The translations under genes were made by a program, and so were the position numbers. Under the pieces are notes generated by a model. The model was not told the DNA's origin. It worked only from the letters and a program-made list of their open reading frames with translations, and did no database searches. From the NCBI RefSeq assembly GCF_004799145.2, contig NW_021635203.1, forward strand, positions 1,983,195-2,047,194: a stretch of 64,000 nucleotides of DNA. Direction: 5' to 3'. This DNA is from Neltuma alba. Taxonomy: Eukaryota > Streptophyta > Magnoliopsida > Fabales > Fabaceae. Shown here in pieces: positions 10,842 to 22,091 of the stretch. The stretch's first letter is position 1. Each line of letters begins with the position of its first letter.

Positions 10842-11969
10842 TCTACCTTGGGTCTGCTGTCTCGTCCCTTCTGCCCCTTGTGGGCATTACTTTGAAAAGT
10901 GTCCTGGTCTCCCACATCTATAGCACACGTTCTGGCCAAATAAACATGGCCTGTAGCCATGATTCTTGCCGCACTTCTCACATTCCTTGGCCCTCCGTGT
11001 GATATTAAACCCCTCAGATCGTCTGCTCCCTTTTCTCATTTTTTTGCCAGAGCCAGGCCTCTTCCTCTTCTTATTAACATAAGAGGTTCCTTCTTGATTC
11101 GGCCTCGATGGGGGTCTCTCAGTTCTCAAAGCTACTGGCATCATTCCTCGATGATTCTGACTTGATTCAGTAATACGGCAAACTTCCACTGCCTTGTTAA
11201 AACTCTCTATTTGTTGAGGCGCCACGACCTCCCTTAGTGTTGGCTTTAATCCTTTGACCAATTTCTCCGTATTCCCCCATTCATCATCAAGACATTTTAG
11301 ATAAGCAGAATAACGGGACAGCCGAATGTGCTTTGCTAGGTAGTCATCAAAGGTTTCATTATTCCCCTGCTGCAACACTAGGAATTTAGCTTCCATTTTA
11401 TCTTGTGCTGATCGAGGAAAGTAGTTCTGGTAGAATCTTTCTTTGAACACCTCCCATGTTATTGGAGTGTTGTTGGCTTGCAGTACCAACTCAGTATTGT
11501 TCCACCACTGATATGCTTCTTTCTCTAGCTTATAAATTGCTATTTGAGCTTTAATCTCAGACGAACATCCCATTACCCGAAATATCTTCTCCAATCGGGT
11601 AGTCCAATCTTCAGCTATTTGTGGTTCTAATGAACCCTTGAACTCTAGTGGATTATGCTTACAAAATTTCGTAATCCACTGCTGAATATCTCCTTGGTTC
11701 TCAGCCAATCCTGCTTGCTCTTCAGGTACTTGTTGTTGGACTTGTGGAGTTACTTCAGCTTGTACTTGCTCAGGTTGTTGTAATTGAGCAATCGCTGCTG
11801 CTACCGCTGCTGCTATAACAGTGTCTCTCTCTTCTTGCTACCGTAACTGCGCCTCTTGTATTTGTTGTACGACTCGTTGCTGTTCATGCAGCCTATTCAT
11901 TACTTGCTGGATAGGATCTCTATGTGGTTCCTCAGGAGTGTTTCTTGCTCCTCTCCGTGTTCTTATCAT
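10842..11969 (-). pseudogene. Gypsy B gag
   Basis: The start codon at 11969 aligns with that of gypsy A (54368) and both begin with an Arg/Thr-rich stretch. The capsid-like region includes WITKFCKHNP and FPRSAQDKMEA. Two zinc knuckles follow (CEKC and CYRC) near 10890-10990. A TAG near 11840 replaces CAG of gypsy A, and a TAA near 10887 ends the second knuckle before its last Cys. Gag would form the RNA-packaging particle; this copy cannot make full-length protein. Confidence 0.83.
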
Positions 11970-12168
11970 TTTGTTTGTTCTTTAGTTAACTATGGGAGAA
12001 TAAAGGGACTCCTTAATCATTTATCATAAAACATACCTCTCATATTTATATAACTAACATTTGTACAGCAACACAAGGATTATACAGAGTTTTTAGCAGT
12101 TAGCCTAACTTATATACAGTCCAAAACTATTTACACTATGTACATCATAAGTCTAACATTAGCCACGA

Positions 12169-12311
12169 CTAGCTCACAGAAAAGTAGCCCATACAAAGGT
12201 CTCTATGGCCTCGACCATCTCCAGGAAAGTACATCTGGGTAGGCGATTACATATCTCATTGACTCCTTCATTCCATTTCCATGTCTTGGGGATTACATGA
12301 TACAGGGCTAG
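12169..12311 (-). pseudogene. Gypsy B ORF1, C-terminal fragment
   Basis: Minus-strand sequence from LALY through PKTWKW to a stop at 12169-12171 aligns with the end of gypsy A ORF1 (about 54026-54162). It is split from the rest of ORF1 by the T2b LTR that starts at 12312. The function of ORF1 is unknown. Confidence 0.7.
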
Positions 12312-13167
12312 TGTAACATCCTGATTTTTAGGCCTAGAAGTATCAGAAATAGCCTAAATGAGATAGGCTACCAGGCCCCTTTTTAGTAGAGGTCTTAAAG
12401 ATGAGAAAGAAAGTTAAAGCAGTTTTAGGGACTAAACTGCAAAGTGAATGTTTTAAGGGGCTAAAGGGTAATCAAAGTTAGAGGCTCCAGTAAAGTCTTA
12501 AAGGCCCAGAAAGAGAAAAGAGGCTAGATACAAACCAAAGGTTAAGTTAGAAGCCTCAAAGAGATTGTTTTATGAGGTTGAGCCTAAGCAGGGGTAAAAC
12601 CGTAAATTCAGAAAGTTACGGCCATCAGGGGTAAAAATGAAAAGTACTTAGAAAATTCTAAGAAAATCCCAGAAAATGGGAAATAATATTCTAAGACTCT
12701 TTTGTGAAGAGAGATGATGAAAATACCCCTGAGGTAACTTAAAAGGAATTTACAAGTTTATGGCTCAATTTAAGATGTAGAGGTAGATTTAATTGTTTGA
12801 GTCATAAGGAAACCTCAGAAAATTATGGTAAAATGGGGATGTATGATCTAAGAGACTGTAGAAAATTATAAAATTAGTCTCATCCCTAGAAGACAAGCAA
12901 AATGGCTTTAAGAATACTTAAAAGCCAGTTGTGCCCAAAAAAGGCATTTTAAAGAATGATTTTTAAGTGGGGCTATAGGTTGAGTTATGACCTGAGAAAA
13001 TTCACAGATTTTCTCTAGAATATGAGGAATTTTATGATATTTTTGGATAAATTTTTGGAGCTCTGGACTGAATAAAATGCTCCAGTCAAATATTAAATAA
13101 TTTTGTCCCCTAAATAGGAGACAAAACCAAAGAAAATATCTAAAAGCCATCATGACGATGCTGAGTC

Positions 13168-13268
13168 AGCATGCTGAGTCATCAAGCGTAATCATGACAC
13201 CGACGAGTCATCATGCTGAGTCATCAAGCATAATCATGACACCTACGAGTCATCATGCTGAGTCACCA
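13168..13268 (+). repeat. 42-bp tandem repeat in T2b LTR
   Basis: Unit 1 is 13168-13209, unit 2 is 13210-13251 and a partial third unit is 13252-13268. Units 1 and 2 differ at only a few positions. Each holds TGCTGAGTCATC, a TGAGTCA-type site that would suit a bZIP factor. A frame through it repeats HAESSS, but I regard this as non-coding. Confidence 0.85.
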
Positions 13269-13637
13269 GAAGATATTTATGGACAGCATAAAAATCAGAA
13301 CGCAGTATGGGAATATTTTAGACAATCTTTTGTCTACCCATTATAGCGAAATCTCTACTGCATGACTCAGTAAGGTTAAGTAGCCTGTCAGTAGAGCTAA
13401 TTATTTTCATCTATGCTCCTCTAAGGTGGCACCATATATGTACTTAATTAAGATGAGAAAATAGTGTCAGAACATGTCCTGGTGGTACAGGGTAAGTCAG
13501 GACCCGAAAAGTATCTGATATGGTGCAAGATTGGCTTGATAGGTGGAGAAATAATTAAGGAGATATTTTTGCACGAATTTCCATTTATTTTCTCCCTATT
13601 TTAATGCCATAAATGATGAAAGGACATAAAAGTGACA

Positions 13638-13739
13638 AGTGTACGGTTAGATGAGAAAAAGAAAATATTACGTGTACGGCTAGATGGAAGACACGTGTAC
13701 GGTCGGATGCAAGGCACGTGTGCGGTCGGATTAAAGACA
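13638..13739 (+). repeat. 23-bp G-box tandem repeat upstream of T2b TATA
   Basis: Three exact-period 23-bp units (13671-13693, 13694-13716, 13717-13739) follow a degenerate first unit near 13638. Unit junctions create CACGTG G-boxes at 13692-13697 and 13715-13720. The array lies about 150-250 bp upstream of the TATA box at 13891, a position suited to an enhancer. Confidence 0.82.
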
Positions 13740-13890
13740 TGTGGCTTGATGATGTAAGCATGATGTCATCATGATGAGGTAAGCATGATGTCATAGGACA
13801 CTTGTCATCGTAAGATCAAAAGAGAAAATGGACGGTCCAGATCGAGCCACGTATTTTTAAGATCAACGGTCCAGATTCAGTCTGTTTTTC

Positions 13891-13898
13891 TATAAATA
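13891..13898 (+). promoter_or_regulatory. TATA box of T2b LTR
   Basis: TATAAATA followed by a C-rich run, the same arrangement as in the gypsy A family LTRs. A GA-rich leader begins about 70 bp downstream. Confidence 0.65.
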
Positions 13899-15615
13899 CC
13901 CCCTCCTCTCCCTACCATTTCGTCCAAGCATAAGGAATCCATGGGGAAGCTCTTGCAAAATGGTTTCTAGAGAGAGAAAGAAGAGGGAGAAAGAAAGGCC
14001 AAGTGGTTCCAAGCCAGATCAAACTCTAAAACACGGTATGTGGTGGTTATAGCACCTGATTTTATGCCTATTTCGGATTAGTTAATGTGCGTATCTGATT
14101 CTGGAATTTTGCATGCTTAAAGTACACTCTGTGAGCTTTAAATCCATAGGTAGAACACTTCATTTGGATATGTGTACGATGTATGGTGATTTTTCAAAGT
14201 TAGGGTTTGAAATCTGGAAACAGTGTTGAACTTTTGGAAGAGTTTCGAGTTCCGTACATTTCCGGTACTGTTCGGCGTAGAACTGGTTCCTGAAACTATT
14301 TTTCATTTAAAGTTAACTTAAGGATCTTTCAGTGAGACTTGGAAGCACTCAATTTGGAGTTTTCTAGAATTAATTATGAATTTTCAAAGTTGAGCAAAAA
14401 TTCTGGAAATTCTGCGTGAACAGTACCCGCGAAGCAAAATTTCCAGATTTGGTATTCTTGAATCTAAGGCCATCTAAAGTGGTCCTAATTGACAAGAAAT
14501 GGATCTTAAGGATGGGAAATGATAAGATTTATGTTAGAAAAGTTGGAAAGAAAACCCTAAGACTAAGAGAAAGGGTTGAGGTTCAAGAAAGCTAGTCTTG
14601 AACTTTATGTAATCTAGTGGTCCTAATGGTTTGTATGATCAATGTGACTATGTTTAGGACCTTTGGAACATCCAAGAGGATGTTTGGTGATGTTGACGGA
14701 ATGTCCACATGGTTGGAAAGACAAGGAAACCAAAGGAAAAGCAAGGGGAAAGCCATGTTACAAGGTAGTGAACTTACCTATACTGTGTGCTTGATATGTA
14801 TGCTTGCATGATGTGATTGTGTTGCCATGATGTGACTAAGCTATGATGAAATGTTTGCAAAGTTATGTTTGCAAGTTTATGTTATGTTTTTCCTTGGCAA
14901 TATGTTATGGAAGCATGAAATGCTTTAGCTTACTTTCCATGGCATTCATGTGTTAATGTTATAACATGTCATGCATGTGCATTATGTCTTGCATGCTTAT
15001 GGGTAGTGTTTGCTACTGAGATTCTCCCGAATCTCACCCCTCCCTAACCAACCATTTAGGTCAATCAATGATGGGCAATAATGGCATGAGAAGCAAGAAG
15101 AAGTAAGCGGAGAATTATTCTTGTTGATGGATGAGACTGTTGATATATGTATAATTCTACTATTTTGTGAACTATGTTATGGATGCCAATGATGCCATGT
15201 ATTTAATTATAATATTTATGGCATGAATGAAAGTTTATGAGCATGAACGGGAAAGAGTAAGGCCATGTTATGTATGCCAAAGAAATAAAAAGAATTAAAG
15301 AGATGTTAAGGGATAAAATGTAAGTCCTGGAGCAGTGAGTTTGTAGCTCCAGTTTGACCTATCAAACGAGTGAGTTAGGTCATAAGATTTGGAAACCAAA
15401 GAGATCTGATGTTTCTCTTTAAAATGAGGGGTAGTTTGCCCGATTCCGATAACCGAGCAGAAAGTTATGCCTTTCCAAAGTTAGGCAAAAATACAGCAGA
15501 ATCCGAGAATGACCAAATGAACAGTAACTTTTTCAAAGGAAATTGAGCTCAAATTTCAAGGCAATCAGTTCAGAAACTATTTTTCCTCAAAATTTTGTCC
15601 AAAGAGCTTTCTGTA

Positions 15616-15747
15616 GAACTAGTTGAGCAAGGCACTGGAACTCTTTCTTAATTTTAGGTGTAGGGATCTGACTCGGACCTGCTCCATCATCACTAGGTAT
15701 CTTAACAACTGCTGCTATATCATTAGAGACAACTGTGGCTGTGTCTC
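15616..15747 (-). pseudogene. Gypsy B ORF1, middle fragment
   Basis: The minus strand aligns with 53757-53890 of gypsy A ORF1, covering the segment around NDIAPVIKMP and KKEFQYLPQL. It is bounded by the T2b deletion junction on one side and by the solo LTR target duplication on the other. Confidence 0.7.
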
Positions 15748-18595
15748 TGTCACACCCTGATAATCTTATTCTAATTGATGAATGACTTGAGACTGACTAA
15801 GGCCAAATAGTATAGTAGACTGGTAGAGGATCCAGGCTATGAAGAAAAATCAGGATAGGGACATAACGGTCATTTTTGAAAAGATCGGTTAAGAAAGGGC
15901 AGTATTGGAAATAATGTCCGAAATTCCTGAAAATTTCCAGAAAATCATGAAAAATAGAAAGGAGGGTACAGAATAATGTTTGAGGCTTAGAAGGTGAATA
16001 TAGGATTAAAAATAATTTATCAGGGAATTATTTGTAATTATTGGAATTTTTGGTTAATTAAAGAAAATTAGCCAATTTTCATTATTTAAAATATATAAAG
16101 GCCTCAAAAATTCAAGGAAAAATATGGATAAATTATGTGACATATTATCCTAATTTATAAAATTACTTCCCACCTTTGGATGTGCAGAGGTTAGTTTAAA
16201 GAATATTTATTATCGAATTATTATCGGTAAAATAGTGATTCTTGACAGAGAAAAATTTAGAAAATTATAGAGGGAGGTAAAAGTTGAGAAAAATCATGGA
16301 ATACCCTTGGAATGAGGGGAATTTAATGAGGTGTTGAAATCAAAATTTTGTGACAGTAAATTGGACAGAATTGTTGGAAAATCGGACCGAAAATACACAA
16401 ATAATCAGTGGATTGCACTGAATATTGGATGAGTCATTTTTCTCCCAATATTTAGAGTAATATTTCGGCCAAAAATAAAGGGGGAGGACAAAGTTGAAAT
16501 TTTTCAAATTGTTTAAGGGCATAAAGGGAAATAAGAGACAAAACATTAAAATAATATTTTATTTCCACATGAAAATCGCATGGTGAATAGGTGTCCATCC
16601 ATGTGTCAACTTCTTATGGTGTGTGCCCTAGGATTTGTCCATGTGTAAAGTGGAAAAAAATAGATGGCCGAGATCGCATCTTTTTCCTGAAGGGCATTTT
16701 TGGAATTTTGAAAAATCAAAGCCTATAAATACCCCCCTTTCCGTGAACAATTCGGCCAAAGTGGTTTGGTAGTGAGGGAATGTTGTGTTCTTGAGTTCTA
16801 GGAGAGAGAAAGGAAGAAAGAAGAGAGAGAAAGGGAGAAAGCAAGGTTAGACACCTCTAATCGCCGATTAAGAGCTAATTAAGGTACGTTTACCTCCCTA
16901 AGTGTTAATTATTTTTAGTTAATTATTTATTTGAGGAAGATTAGGATTAGTTACCTTGATTAATTATGGTTTAGTGATAGCTAAGATTAATCATGTTATT
17001 TGATTAAAGATTAGTAAGTAATTAAGGTTAGCTACCTTGATTAACTAGTAATTAGTGATTAGTTATGCTAATTGAAGGATGATTAATTATGATTAATCAT
17101 ATTGATTAAGGAATGATTAAAGGTTAATTATGTTGATTAGAGAATGATTAATGGTTAATCCATAAGGGATTAGTGACTTAATCTTAGAAGATTATGTTGT
17201 ACTAATGACTATGTGACTTGAGGACTTTAATTAAATATTGGATTAAGGATTAAGGGTTAATGATTAACCAAGAAAGCATGATTAATCATGGATTAAGGAA
17301 GAATTCCAAGACCTTAACTGAGGATTAAGGCTTGGTCAAACCAAAGTCAAAGGATTAGGAAAGGTATACAGAAATTATAAATTGAAAGGCACAAGGGTAG
17401 CATTATATAGAGAAAGAATTGTATACATGATATGGAATTTACCATACCCTTACTGTATGGTTGATAGGCAATTTTCTGGAAACCTAGGAGGATCTCAAGC
17501 AAGGAAACAAGGAGGAAACATTAAGCGTGGAACTGAGGTAGCGTGAACTTGCAATTATTTTGTTGATATGCATTTGGTGTTTCTGCTATGTGTGTTTATG
17601 TGCCATGAGAATGTTTATGCCCAGATGATGTGAACTCCTTGCAATGTATGCCTTGGCTCTTGCATGATTGAGTTTTGACCAGAATGATTATATGCTCCAT
17701 GATATGATGACATGGATACATAATGGTTATGGCATGGCATAAAGACTAGCAATGTTATTTTACTGCATGTAGCATGACATCTTATGCATCTTGACTTGAT
17801 GGTTGTATGTTCAATGCTACTGGGATTTCTATGAAATCTCATTCCTCCTATAACATGGTATTCTAGGTGCTACTACTTCCAAGGAGAAGGGAAAAGAAAG
17901 AATCATGGCTTGAGGAAGTTATTAGTTATGTACTGTATTATATGGTTTTGAACCTTTCTCTTTCAAGCCATGTAAGCATATTCTGATCTTGAATACATGA
18001 TATGATGACCTTTTGAAATGTATATTAATGGTAGAGCACCTTTATATGTGATTATGGTATGCTTATAGTGAAAAACGAAATGGTGCTAGAATTAGTGAAA
18101 AAGGGGATAAAAATGGTCTAGATTTGACCAAACTTTGACCAATGAAGACCCTGGTCAAATGGTTAACTTTTCCCCTAAAATTTGGTATGCAAATAGATTT
18201 TATTTTTCCCTTTAAAATGAGTGGTAAAGCGTCACAATCGGAGCTCTGTGCAAGAAGTTATGCCTTTTCAAAGTTAGGCAAAAATCCTGGAAAATAGAAA
18301 AATGACCAAATGAACAGTACTTTTCAAACTTAAAATCGGATACGTTTCTGATTAAAGTGGAACCTAAGGTTATTTTTCCTTGATAGATGATGTTAAGAGC
18401 TTCGAGTAAGACTTGGAACGACCTTGTTTTGAATAGTTATGATTTTCCAAAGTTATGCCAAGTTTAAGGTTACAGTGAATAGTAATGCGGGAAAAGAAAT
18501 TTTCAAATTCAGATTTTTCAACCCAGTAACCTTAAATTGCGCTTCTGAATATCTTAACTTGGCACAATATAAGGTCACAAACGTAAGGTGTTACA
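15748..18595 (+). mobile_element. Solo gypsy LTR inserted in gypsy B ORF1
   Basis: It starts TGTCACACCCTG and ends GTGTTACA (2848 bp). It is flanked on both sides by GTCTC (15743-15747 and 18596-18600), a perfect 5-bp target duplication. No internal sequence remains, so it is a solo LTR made by LTR-LTR recombination. It has TATAAAT at 16724-16730, a donor-like AAGGTACGT near 16883, two 31-bp minisatellite units (17096-17157) and the inverted repeat GATTTC-TAT-GAAATC at 17824-17838. Confidence 0.93.
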
Positions 18596-18787
18596 GTCTC
18601 TCTTTGGAGCCTTCCCCTTGAAACCGAAGTAATCTACATGGATAGTTGGGGATTTGGTGCTAAGCTCTCCGTACCTCTCAATATCCTCGTACCACCATGT
18701 CTCTTCGTACCACCATGGATATGGCTCACCAGGCATAACCTTGCTAATGGTCTCTCCTGATTTTCCACTTCTACTACAGACAGCCAT
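18596..18787 (-). pseudogene. Gypsy B ORF1, N-terminal fragment
   Basis: It starts at an ATG at 18787 and shares KVMPGE, PWWY and ETWWYEDIERYGEL with gypsy A ORF1 at 53563. It is cut at 18596 by the solo LTR. Conservation between the two copies shows that ORF1 is a regular component of this family. Confidence 0.8.
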
Positions 18788-18908
18788 TACCTGAGCTTTC
18801 TATAATCCTAATGACCAAATAAACTCATTAATGAGTACAATAACATGTTTTCCTCAAGATTCAGAGCATACAAAATTTAAAAATTTGTTCTGAGTGCTAG
18901 AACTATTT

Positions 18909-18920
18909 GCTCTGATACCA
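18909..18920 (-). other. Primer binding site of gypsy B (initiator-Met tRNA)
   Basis: TGGTATCAGAGC on the minus strand, four bases after the 5' LTR end, complementary to the 3' end of plant initiator-Met tRNA. It is identical to the site at 53429 in gypsy A. Confidence 0.9.
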
Positions 18921-18924
18921 TAAA

Positions 18925-21782
18925 TGTAACACCTTATGTTTGTGACCTTATATTATGCCAAGTTAAGATATTCGGAAGCACAATTTCAGGTTACTTGGTT
19001 GAAAAACCTGAGTTTAAAAATTTCTTTTCCCTCAATACTATTCATTGTAATCTTAAACATGGCATAACTTTGGAAAATGATAACTAATTCTAGAAAAATT
19101 GAAACAAGGTTGTTCCAAGTCTCACACGAAGCTCTTAACATCATCTATCAAGGAAAAATGACCTCAGGTTCCTCTTTAATCAGAAACGCATCCGATTTTT
19201 ATTTCAAAAAGTACTGTTCATTTGGTCATTTTTCTATTTTCCAGGATTTTTGCCTAACTTCGGAAAGGCATAACTTCTTGCACAGAGCTGTGATTGTGAC
19301 GCTTTACCACTTATTTTAAAGGGAAAAATAAGATCTATTTGCATACCAAATTTCAAGGAAAAAGTCAACCATTTGACCAAGGTCTTCATTGGTCAAAGTT
19401 TGGTCAAATCCAGACCAATTTTATCCCCCTTTTTCACTAATTCTAGCACCATTTCGTTTTTCACTATAAGCATACCATAATCACATATAAAGGTACTCTA
19501 CCATTAATATACATCCAAAAAGGGTATCATGTTATGTGTTCATGATCAAAGTATGCTTACATGGCTTGGAAGAGAAAGGTTTAAAACCATATAATACAAT
19601 ACATGGATCATAATTTCCTCAAGCCATGATTACTTCTTTTCCCTTATCCTTAGAAGTAGTGGCACCTAGGATATCATGTTATAGGAGGAATGAGATTTCA
19701 TAGAAATCCCAGTAGCATTGAACATACAACCATCAGGTCAACATGCATAAGATGTCATGCTACATGCAGTAAAATAACATTGCTAGTCTTTATGCCATGC
19801 CATAACCGTTCTGTATCCATGTCATCATATCATGGAGCATATAATCATTTTAGTCAAAACTCAATCATGCAAGAGCTAAGGCATACATTGCAAGGAGTTC
19901 ACATCATTTATGCATAAACATTCTCATGGCACATAAACACACATAGCAGAAACACCAAATGCAGGTCAACAAAATAATTGCAAGTTCACGCTACCTCAGT
20001 TCCACGCTTAATGTTTCCTCCCTGTTTTCCCTGCTTGAGGTCCTCTTAGGTTTCCAGAAAATTGCCTATCAACCATACAATAAGGGTATGTAAATTCCAT
20101 ATCCAATATACAATTCTTTCTCAATATAATACTACCCTTATGCCTTTCAATTTACAACTTCTGTATACCTTTCCTAATCCTTTGACTTTGGTTTGACCAA
20201 GCCTTAATCCTCAATTAAGGTCTTGGAATTCTTCCTTAATCCATGATTAATCATGCTTTCTTGGTTAATCACTAACCCTTAATCCTTAATCCAATGTTTA
20301 ATTAAGGTCCTCAAATCACATAGTCATTAGTACAACATAATCCTCTAAGATTAAGTCATTAATCCCTTATGGATTAACCATTAATCATTCTCTAATTAAC
20401 ATGATTAACCCTTAATCATTCCTTAATCAACATGATTAATCATAATTAATCATCCTTCAATTAGCATAACTAATCACTAATTACTAATTAATCAAGGTAG
20501 CTAACCTTAATTACTTACTAATCTCTAATAAAATAACATGATTAATCTTAGCTATCACTAAACCATAATTAATCAAGGCAATTAATCCTAATCTTTCTCA
20601 AATAAATAATTTACTAAAAATAATTAACACTTAGGGAGGTAAACCTACCTTAATTAGCTCTTAATCGGCGATTAGAGGTGTCTAACTTTGCTTTCTCCCT
20701 TTCTCTCTCTTCTTTCTTCCTTTCTCTCTCCTAGAACTCAAGAACACAACATTCCCTCACCAAGCAACCTCTTTGGCCGAAATGTTCATGAGAGGGGGGT
20801 ATTTATAGGCTTTGATCTTTCAAAATTCCAAGAATGCCTTTCGGGAAAAAGATGCGATCTCGGCCGTCCATTTTTTTTCACTTTACACATGGACAAATCC
20901 TAGAGCACACACCACAAGGAATTGACACATGGATGGACACCTATTCACCATGTGATTTTCATGTGGTAATAAAATATTATTTAATGTTTTGTCTCTTATT
21001 TCCCTTTATGCCCTTGAACAATTTGGAAAATTCTAACTTTGTCCTCCCCCTTATTTTTGGCGAAAATATTAGTCTAAATATTGGGAGAAAAATGACTCAT
21101 CCAATATTCAGTGCAATCCACTGATTATATATGTAATTTCGGTCCGATTTTCCAACCATCCTGTCCAATTTACTGTCACAAAATTTTGATTTCAACACCT
21201 CCTTAAATTCCCCTCATTCCAAGGGTATTCCACGATTTTTCTCATGTTTTACCTCCCTCTATAATTTTCTAAATTTTATTCCGTCAAAAATCAATATTCT
21301 ACTGATAGTAATTCGGTATTAAATATTCTTTAAGCTAACCTCTGTACATCCATAGGTGGGAAGTAATTTTATAAATTAGGATAATATGTCACATAATTTA
21401 TCCCTATTTTTCCTTGGATTTTTTAGGCCTCCATATATTTTAAATAATGGAAATTGGCTAATTTTCCTTAATTAACCAAAAATTCCAATAATTACAAATA
21501 ATTTCCTGATAAATTATTTTTTTATCCTATATTCATCTTCTAAGCCTCAAACATTATTCTGTACCCTCCTTTCTATTTTTCATGATTTTCTGGGAATTTT
21601 CAGGAATTTCGGACATTATTTCCAATACTGCCCTTTCTTGACTGATCTTTTTAAAAATGACCGTTATGTCCCTATCCTGATTTTTCCTCATAGCCTGGAT
21701 CCTCTACCAATCTACTATACTATTTGACCTTAGTCAGTCTCAAATCATTCATCATTTAGGATAAAATTATCTAGGTGTGACA
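18925..21782 (-). repeat. Gypsy B 5' LTR (2858 bp)
   Basis: On the minus strand it runs from TGTCACAC at 21782 to GTTACA at 18925. It has a TATA box within 20801-20810, the GATTTC/GAAATC inverted repeat at 19694-19708, and a donor-like site near 20650. The base after 21782 is Athila-2 leader sequence, so the element boundary is clear. Confidence 0.9.
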
Positions 21783-22091
21783 CAACCTGTCCTTTTGCTA
21801 TAGCAAACTTTCTGAAAAACTGAAGGATTCCTCTCGGGATACCTTCGCCGCGGCACACTCCCTCTTTTGCATGGCAAACGTCTTGCATTCAGCTATCTGA
21901 TCGCCTCTGTCACCTTTCGCCACAGCGAACTATTCTAAAAAATTTTGAAACTTATACTTTTTTCTTCTTTCTCTGTGCATACATACTCATACTAATCCAT
22001 ATACTTGTATCCATCACAACTCATACTTTTATCTGACTTTGTGTGCTACAAATCAATTTTGTTGCTCTTTCTCTTGTGATTCTTTTCTTGC
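21783..22091 (+). other. Athila-2 leader remnant with decayed CCGCGG motifs
   Basis: It matches the Athila-3 leader (28040-27707, minus strand), including the CTCTCGGGATAC segment. Motif copies are present but decayed, for example TTCGCCGCGGCAC, TTTGCATGGCAA and TTCGCCACAGCGAA. Confidence 0.75.

Larger units (their letters stand above)
12312..15620 (+). repeat. T2-family LTR, 3' end deleted (T2b)
   Basis: It starts TGTAACATCCTGATTTTTAGG inside gypsy B ORF1. It aligns with T2a over 13956-15620, then stops about 190 bp short of the T2 end and joins gypsy B sequence across a shared GAACT. About 170 bp of gypsy B ORF1 is missing at the join. It holds a 42-bp tandem repeat, a 23-bp G-box repeat and a TATA box, and keeps the GATTC/GAATC inverted repeat (15020-15033). 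Confidence 0.82.
8051..21782 (-). mobile_element. Tekay-like Ty3/gypsy element with nested insertions (gypsy B)
   Basis: Read on the minus strand it has a 5' LTR (18925-21782), initiator-Met primer site (18909-18920), ORF1 in three pieces, gag (to 11969), protease, RT, RNase H and integrase up to 8051. It is interrupted by a truncated T2 LTR (12312-15620) and a solo LTR (15748-18595). The integrase end, chromodomain and 3' LTR are missing here and should lie left of the T2a insertion. It lies in the 5' leader of Athila-2, which resumes at 21783. Confidence 0.87.

Noticed and set aside
13152..13346. 64-codon ORF with repeated HAESSS segments as a repeat protein
   Set aside because: It is a by-product of a 42-bp DNA tandem repeat whose length is divisible by three, inside an LTR.
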